Below, piece by piece: positions 6,946-11,147 of a stretch of DNA of 11,147 nt. The stretch is from positions 1-11,147 of the forward strand of contig JAITXK010000022.1 in NCBI GenBank assembly GCA_031284765.1. Reading direction: 5' to 3'. The notes beneath the pieces are model-generated. The model was not told where the DNA came from. It searched no databases and saw nothing but the letters and a program-made list of their open reading frames with translations. The DNA is from Candidatus Symbiothrix sp. (GTDB lineage: Bacteria; Bacteroidota; Bacteroidia; Bacteroidales; Azobacteroidaceae). The stretch's first letter is position 1. The number at the start of each line of letters is the position of its first letter. The position numbers and the translations under genes are program-made.

Positions 6946-8183
6946 GAACACAATGGATAGCTATCGCATGTTTATTTGCTCTCGCGGTTTCAGCCCAAAC
7001 TCCGAAGACCAAAGAGTTGGAAAAACAACGGAAATTATTGTTGCAAGAGATCGACAATACCAATCAACTGATTACAGCAACCAATCAGTCTATTAAGTTG
7101 CGCTTGGATCAATTGAATTTATATGCCCAACAAATTCAATCCCGCAAAAAACTGGTGCAAGTCCTGGAAGCCGAGATTCAGGAAATTGACCGTGCCATTC
7201 AATTGAAAGAAAAACAAATCGAAGATAAGGAGCAGAATCTGCAAACTAAAAAACAGCAGTACGTAATAGCTATTCAGCGGATGTATAAGCAGAAAGACCA
7301 TCAAGACCAATTACTGTTTATCTTTTCGGCCAAAAATCTTTCCCAGTCTTACCGCCGCATGTTGTATCTAAGGGAATATTCGCAATGGCAACGCAACCAA
7401 GTGCATGAAATTACGGTGGTACAACAACAATTAATTGCAGATAAAAAAGTTTTACAGACCTCGAAAACTGACAAAGAAAATTTGGCGGGGCAAAAGAAAG
7501 AGGAAGAGGAACGGTTACAAATAGAAGAACATAAGAAGGAAACGCAAGTGGCCGATTTGCAGAAAAATGCGAAAAGACTGAAAGCGGAAATGCTCTCGAA
7601 ACAAAAGCAGGCAGCTGCGCTGAATCGCGAAATCGAACGAATTATTCAAGCGGAAATAACCAAAAGCGCTACATCCGCCAAAAAAGACAAAACGGTAGAG
7701 CGAAAAGCCGAAACCAAAGGCGGATTTGAAATGACGAAAGAGGAACGCACTTTATCCTCCAGTTTCGTCGGCAATAAAGGAAAATTGCCGTTACCGGTAA
7801 AAGGGAGTTACCGGATTGTCAGACGTTTCGGCGAACAGCAATACAGCGAACTGCTGGACTTGCGGAATACGAAAATCACCAACAACGGTATTGAAATAAA
7901 AACCACACCGGGCAATACCGCCAAAGCAGTGTTCGATGGAATAATTACCGGTATTTTTGCCGTACCCGGCTTCCATTGGTCGGTCATGGTACGGCACGGG
8001 AATTATATCACACTATATTCTTATTTGGATCAAGTGTATGTAAAGGAAGGCGCCAAGGTAACAACCGGTCAAGATGTCGGAAAAATATACACGGATGCAG
8101 AAAACGGTAATTCAACGATTTTGCACTTTGAATTATGGAAAGAAAAAGAGAAAATAAATCCCGAACCTTGGTTAAATAAATAA
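6942..8183 (+). CDS. EnvC-like murein hydrolase activator with degenerate LytM (peptidase M23) domain
   Basis: 413 residues. Residues 1-18 are a signal peptide (IACLFALAVSA, then Q19), placing it in the periplasm. Residues about 22-250 are Gln/Lys/Glu-rich coiled coil, as in EnvC. Residues about 282-411 are a LytM/M23 domain. The zinc-site residues are damaged: the usual HxGxD is NNGIE (N314, E318), the usual YxHL is YSYL (Y361), and of the HxH only H395 in ILHFELW remains. EnvC-family proteins have such dead LytM domains and act by binding and activating peptidoglycan amidases at the division site, so activation rather than cleavage is the likely role. Many Bacteroidetes homologues are annotated simply as peptidases; this sequence argues against that. 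The ATG overlaps the previous stop (ATGA) and the TAA stop shares one base with the queC ATG. Confidence 0.88.
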   Translation: MRTQWIAIACLFALAVSAQTPKTKELEKQRKLLLQEIDNTNQLITATNQSIKLRLDQLNLYAQQIQSRKKLVQVLEAEIQEIDRAIQLKEKQIEDKEQNLQTKKQQYVIAIQRMYKQKDHQDQLLFIFSAKNLSQSYRRMLYLREYSQWQRNQVHEITVVQQQLIADKKVLQTSKTDKENLAGQKKEEEERLQIEEHKKETQVADLQKNAKRLKAEMLSKQKQAAALNREIERIIQAEITKSATSAKKDKTVERKAETKGGFEMTKEERTLSSSFVGNKGKLPLPVKGSYRIVRRFGEQQYSELLDLRNTKITNNGIEIKTTPGNTAKAVFDGIITGIFAVPGFHWSVMVRHGNYITLYSYLDQVYVKEGAKVTTGQDVGKIYTDAENGNSTILHFELWKEKEKINPEPWLNK

Positions 8184-8848
8184 TGATAAAAGAGATGAAA
8201 AATGAATCCGCCTTAGTCCTCCATTCGGGGGGACAAGATTCGACGACCTGCCTGTTTTGGGCATTGAAGCATTTCAGGGAAGTGCGCACCTTGTGCATCA
8301 CTTATGGCCAGCGCCACTGTTTGGAAGTGGAAGTAGCGGAAAAAATAGCCCAAAAAGCCGGGGTGCCGTTTCAATTGTTGGATGCGAGTGTTATCAGTCA
8401 ACTGTCCGATAATTCGTTGACGAATCCCGACATGGTCATGGACGAGGAAAAACCTGCGGATTCTTATCCCAATACCTTCGTTCCCGGACGCAACCTGTTC
8501 TTTCTGACTTTTGCCGCCGTGATTGCGCGTTCGCACGGCATCAAAAATATTGTCACGGGTGTATCGCAAGCCGATTACAGCGGTTATCCCGATTGCCGCG
8601 ACACGTTTATCCGTTCGACCAATGTAACGTTGAACCTGGCAATGGACGAACAGTTCATCCTCCACACCCCCCTGATGTGGTTGAGCAAAGCCGAAACATG
8701 GGCTTTAGCCGATGACCTTGGAGTTTTCGACTTAGTGAAAAACGAAACATTGACTTGCTACAAAGGCATCTTGGCCGATGGTTGCGGGCAATGCCCATCC
8801 TGTCGATTGCGCAAGGCCGGCTTAGACGAATATATGAAACGCAGATAA
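8183..8848 (+). CDS. queC: 7-cyano-7-deazaguanine (preQ0) synthase
   Basis: 221 residues. QueC converts 7-carboxy-7-deazaguanine with ammonia and ATP to preQ0 in the queuosine pathway, in the cytoplasm. The ATP PP-loop is SGGQDST (15-21). The family stretch FVPGRN (99-104) and GVSQADYSGYPDCRD (126-140) are present, and the zinc site is complete with C192, C201, C204 and C207 (CGQCPSC near the end). The start at 8183 overlaps the previous stop by one base (TAATG), suggesting coupling. The ATG at 8195 (MKNESALVLHSGGQDS) is preceded by AAAAGAG and is an equally plausible start. The product feeds directly into QueF, encoded one base downstream. Confidence 0.96.
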   Translation: MIKEMKNESALVLHSGGQDSTTCLFWALKHFREVRTLCITYGQRHCLEVEVAEKIAQKAGVPFQLLDASVISQLSDNSLTNPDMVMDEEKPADSYPNTFVPGRNLFFLTFAAVIARSHGIKNIVTGVSQADYSGYPDCRDTFIRSTNVTLNLAMDEQFILHTPLMWLSKAETWALADDLGVFDLVKNETLTCYKGILADGCGQCPSCRLRKAGLDEYMKRR

Positions 8849-8849
8849 T

Positions 8850-9293
8850 ATGGAATTAAACGCATTAGGAAAGAAAACGGAGTACAAGCAAGAGTATGCT
8901 CCCGAAGTCCTCGAAACGTTCGACAACAAGCATCCGGGCAACGACTATTGGGTGCGCTTCAATTGTCCCGAATTTACCAGCCTCTGTCCCATTACCGGAC
9001 AGCCCGACTTCGCCACCATCCTCATCGACTATATCCCGAACATCCGGATGGTGGAAAGTAAAAGTCTGAAACTGTATCTCTTTAGTTTCCGCAACCACGG
9101 CGCTTTTCATGAAGATTGCGTGAACATCATCATGAAAGATTTAATTGCTTTGATGCAGCCGAGGTACATTGAGGTTACCGGACTGTTTACACCTCGCGGG
9201 GGCATCAGCATTCATCCGTATTGCAATTATGGGCAAACGGGAACGGAATTTGAGAAAATGGCGCGGGAAAGAATTTTAAATCATCAGTTTTAA
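8850..9293 (+). CDS. queF: NADPH-dependent 7-cyano-7-deazaguanine reductase, short type
   Basis: 147 residues, matching the single-domain (YkvM-like) QueF. It reduces the nitrile of preQ0 to the amine preQ1, the base inserted into tRNA by Tgt. Key features are the active-site Cys46 in SLCPITGQPDF with the general-acid Asp53, the diagnostic QueF motif ESKSLKLY (69-76) whose Glu binds substrate, and His87-Glu88 in GAFHED. The start lies one base after the queC stop, so the two sequential enzymes are almost certainly co-expressed. It is the last gene of the compact cluster; the next start is 67 nt on and no intrinsic terminator is visible in that gap. Confidence 0.97.
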   Translation: MELNALGKKTEYKQEYAPEVLETFDNKHPGNDYWVRFNCPEFTSLCPITGQPDFATILIDYIPNIRMVESKSLKLYLFSFRNHGAFHEDCVNIIMKDLIALMQPRYIEVTGLFTPRGGISIHPYCNYGQTGTEFEKMARERILNHQF

Positions 9294-9314
9294 TCGGAGT
9301 TCAGGTATTATTAT

Positions 9315-9322
9315 TATCTTTA
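9315..9322 (+). promoter_or_regulatory. Weak -7-like box ahead of the LRR protein gene
   Basis: TATCTTTA matches TAnnTTTG at all but the last base and lies 38 bases before the ATG at 9361. No clear -33 element is seen. The LRR gene may have its own promoter here, or be read through from queF, because the gap shows no terminator. Confidence 0.25.
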
Positions 9323-9360
9323 TCGCCTTAAAATGATACGCATCAAATAAATTATAGAAT

Positions 9361-11147
9361 ATGAAAAAGACATTTTTAGTGTTAGGAGTGTTGCTGCTTA
9401 CGGCAACAACAAGTTTTGCACAAAGTGGACCCGCTGGAGATAAGATCATTTGGAGGTTGACAAATAATACGCTAATGATTAGTGGAATAGGGAGCATGTG
9501 GGATTATTTAGAGGACACCACGGCTCCCTGGCAGACCTATAAAGAAGATATCACGCAGGTGATCATAACGAATGGTGTAACCAGTATTGGAAAGAGGGCG
9601 TTTGTGCATTGCGAGAGTCTTGCATCTGTTATTATGTCCAATAATGTAACGAGTATTGGAGACTATGCTTTTAACGATTGCAGGAGTCTTACTTCCATTA
9701 CGATTCCCAATGGTGTAACCAGTATTGGAGAGGGGACTTTTGGTTCTTGCAGGAGTCTGACTTCCATTACTATCCCATCGGGTGTAACGAGTATTGGAGC
9801 ATGGGCGTTTAATGGTTGCGAGCGTTTGACTTCCATTACGATTCCCAATAGTGTAACCCAGATTGGAGAGCGGGCGTTTAGCATTTGCAGTAGTCTGACT
9901 TCCATTACGATTCCCAATAGTGTAACCCAGATTGGAGAAAGCGCCTTTAGCAGTTGCAGTAGTTTGACTTCCATTAGCCTTCCCAATAGTATAACCCAGA
10001 TTGGAGCGTGGACTTTTGGCTCTTGCAGCAGTCTGATTTCCATTACTATTCCCGATAAGGTAACCCATATTGGAGCATGGGCGTTTGGCTCTTGCAGCAG
10101 TCTGACAGTCGTTACGATTCCCAATAGTGTAACCCATATTGGAGCAGAGGCCTTTAGCTCTTGCAGTAGTCTTCCTACCATTACGATTCCCAATAGCGTA
10201 ACCAATTTAGGAGATTATGCTTTTAGAAATTGCTGGAATCTTATTGCCATTAGTATTCCCAATAGTGTAACGAATATTGGAGATTATGCTTTTAGCAGTT
10301 GCAGTGGCCTGACTGCCATTACTCTTGGAGATGGTGTAACGAGTATTGGAAATTATGCTTTTTACGAATGCGGCAGTCTGACTTCCATTACTCTTGGCAA
10401 TGGTGTAATGAGTATTGGAGATTATGCTTTTAGCAGTTGCAGTGGTCTGACTTCTTTGGCGATTCCCAATAATGTAATCCATATTGGAGATTATGCTTTT
10501 AGCAGTTGCAGTGGTCTGACTTCTATTACGATTCCCAGCAGTGTAACCAATATTGGAGAGGCCGTTTTTTACGATTGCAATAATCTGACTTCCATTGCAG
10601 TAGAAAGCGGTAATGTAGTGTATAGCTCTGAAAATGGTGTTTTATTTAATAAAGAAAAAACAACACTCATTACTCGCCCCGCAGGAAAAAAAGGAAATTA
10701 TATCATTCCCAATACCGTAACCAGTGTTGGAGAGCGGGCGTTTGAAAATTGCAGTAGTATGACTTCCGTTACGATTCCCGGCAGTGTAACCAATCTGGAA
10801 GATTATGCTTTTAGCGGTTGCAGTAATCTGACTTCCATTACGATTCCCAAAGGTGTAATCAGTATTGGAGAGGCAGCTTTTGAGTATTGCAGCAGTCTGA
10901 CTTCCGTTACGATTCCCAATAGTGTAACGAGTATTGGAGATTATGCTTTTGTCGGTTGCAGTAATCTGACTTCCGCTACTATAGGCAATAGTGTAACCAA
11001 TATTGGATATTATGCTTTCAGTGATTGCAGCAGTCTGACTTCCATTACAATTCCCCACAGTGTAACCAGTATTGGAGATTATGCTTTTAGTGATTGCCGA
11101 AAACTTACTTCCGCCACGATAGGCATTAATGTAACTAATATTGGAAA
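9361..11147 (+). CDS. BspA-like LRR_5 surface protein, 3' end beyond window
   Basis: The frame is open from ATG 9361 to the right edge (595 codons, no stop). Residues 1-20 (MKKTFLVLGVLLLTATTSFA) are a signal peptide. Residues 21-71 resemble the N-terminal cap of BspA-like proteins, with IIWRLTNNTLMISGIGSM and APWQTY. From residue 72 there are 21 complete LRR_5 (TpLRR/BspA-type) units, 20 of them 23 residues long, plus the start of a 22nd. Each opens like N-S-V-T-S-I-G-D-Y-A-F and continues with a conserved C-S-S-L-T and I-T-I-P. Unit 15 (residues 394-451) is 58 residues long and carries the known family insert with YSSENGVLFNKEKTTLITRP. Such proteins are cell-surface adhesins or ligand binders in Bacteroidetes, trichomonads and treponemes; the ligand here cannot be told. 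If complete it probably ends in a T9SS tail like the remnant at 2606-2992, but that end is not visible. Minus-strand frames across it are repeat shadows. Confidence 0.9.
   Translation, partial: MKKTFLVLGVLLLTATTSFAQSGPAGDKIIWRLTNNTLMISGIGSMWDYLEDTTAPWQTYKEDITQVIITNGVTSIGKRAFVHCESLASVIMSNNVTSIGDYAFNDCRSLTSITIPNGVTSIGEGTFGSCRSLTSITIPSGVTSIGAWAFNGCERLTSITIPNSVTQIGERAFSICSSLTSITIPNSVTQIGESAFSSCSSLTSISLPNSITQIGAWTFGSCSSLISITIPDKVTHIGAWAFGSCSSLTVVTIPNSVTHIGAEAFSSCSSLPTITIPNSVTNLGDYAFRNCWNLIAISIPNSVTNIGDYAFSSCSGLTAITLGDGVTSIGNYAFYECGSLTSITLGNGVMSIGDYAFSSCSGLTSLAIPNNVIHIGDYAFSSCSGLTSITIPSSVTNIGEAVFYDCNNLTSIAVESGNVVYSSENGVLFNKEKTTLITRPAGKKGNYIIPNTVTSVGERAFENCSSMTSVTIPGSVTNLEDYAFSGCSNLTSITIPKGVISIGEAAFEYCSSLTSVTIPNSVTSIGDYAFVGCSNLTSATIGNSVTNIGYYAFSDCSSLTSITIPHSVTSIGDYAFSDCRKLTSATIGINVTNIG
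9574..11147 (+). repeat. Tandem 69-nt coding repeats of the LRR_5 array
   Basis: Units start every 69 nt from 9574: fourteen exact periods to 10539, one long unit 10540-10713 (174 nt), then six more from 10714 to 11127 and a partial one from 11128. Similarity is also high at the DNA level. Units 13 and 14 share an identical 42-nt run (10414-10455 and 10483-10524). Nothing interrupts the frame. Such arrays are prone to unit gain and loss and to misassembly. Confidence 0.93.

Noticed and set aside
9508..11058. Long minus-strand frames with repetitive translations (such as MGYTIGNRN) opposite the LRR gene.
   Set aside because: The 69-nt period is a multiple of three, so an antisense frame without a stop in one unit stays open in all. 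The plus frame has a signal peptide and known LRR_5 repeats.
9574..11147. Regular repeats resembling a CRISPR or satellite array.
   Set aside because: The 69-nt period is fully coding and the units translate to LRR_5 repeats; there is no repeat-spacer pattern.

Overview
The window looks like a chromosome segment from a Bacteroidetes bacterium, most likely order Bacteroidales. The signs are an 8-base -7 promoter box of the Bacteroidetes type (TAnnTTTG) upstream of dut and dapA, weak or absent Shine-Dalgarno sequences, a type IX secretion (T9SS) C-terminal sorting tail, a BspA-like leucine-rich-repeat surface protein, a DUF4292-type lipoprotein, and the gene order dut / TPR protein / DUF4292 / EnvC-like protein, which I recall as common in Bacteroidales. 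The species cannot be told from the sequence.

Region 1 (1-2400) is accessory and visibly AT-rich at its left end. It holds the 3' part of jetD, the Toprim nuclease subunit of a Wadjet (JetABCD) plasmid-defence system; jetA, jetB and jetC should lie just left of the window. Six bases after jetD is a complete gene for an AlbA_2 (Schlafen-like) / HATPase_c_4 / winged-helix protein, probably in the same transcript. Its stop codon sits in the loop of a perfect 9-bp hairpin, followed by a cluster of TTTCCGAA repeats.

Region 2 (2400-3147) is a scar-like junction. It contains the headless C-terminal end of a secreted LRR-type protein with a T9SS sorting domain (2606-2992, called a pseudogene), then a 31-bp inverted repeat between convergent genes.

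Region 3 (3148-9293) is housekeeping. dapA (lysine/diaminopimelate synthesis) is on the minus strand, divergent from a compact plus-strand cluster: dut, a secreted TPR protein, a DUF4292 lipoprotein, an EnvC-like murein hydrolase activator with a degenerate LytM domain, queC and queF. Gaps inside the cluster run from 37 nt to overlaps of 1-8 nt, so it is probably one operon. It joins nucleotide-pool sanitation, envelope maintenance and two consecutive steps of queuosine precursor synthesis (preQ0, then preQ1).

Region 4 (9361-11147) is the 5' part of a large BspA-like surface protein: a signal peptide, a short N-terminal domain and at least 21 tandem 23-residue LRR_5 repeats encoded by an almost strict 69-nt period, running off the right edge. 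Neighbouring repeats share variants in blocks, which points to recent local duplication. The most system-like content is the Wadjet JetD plus AlbA_2 pair at the left edge; nothing seen proves a wholly new system.
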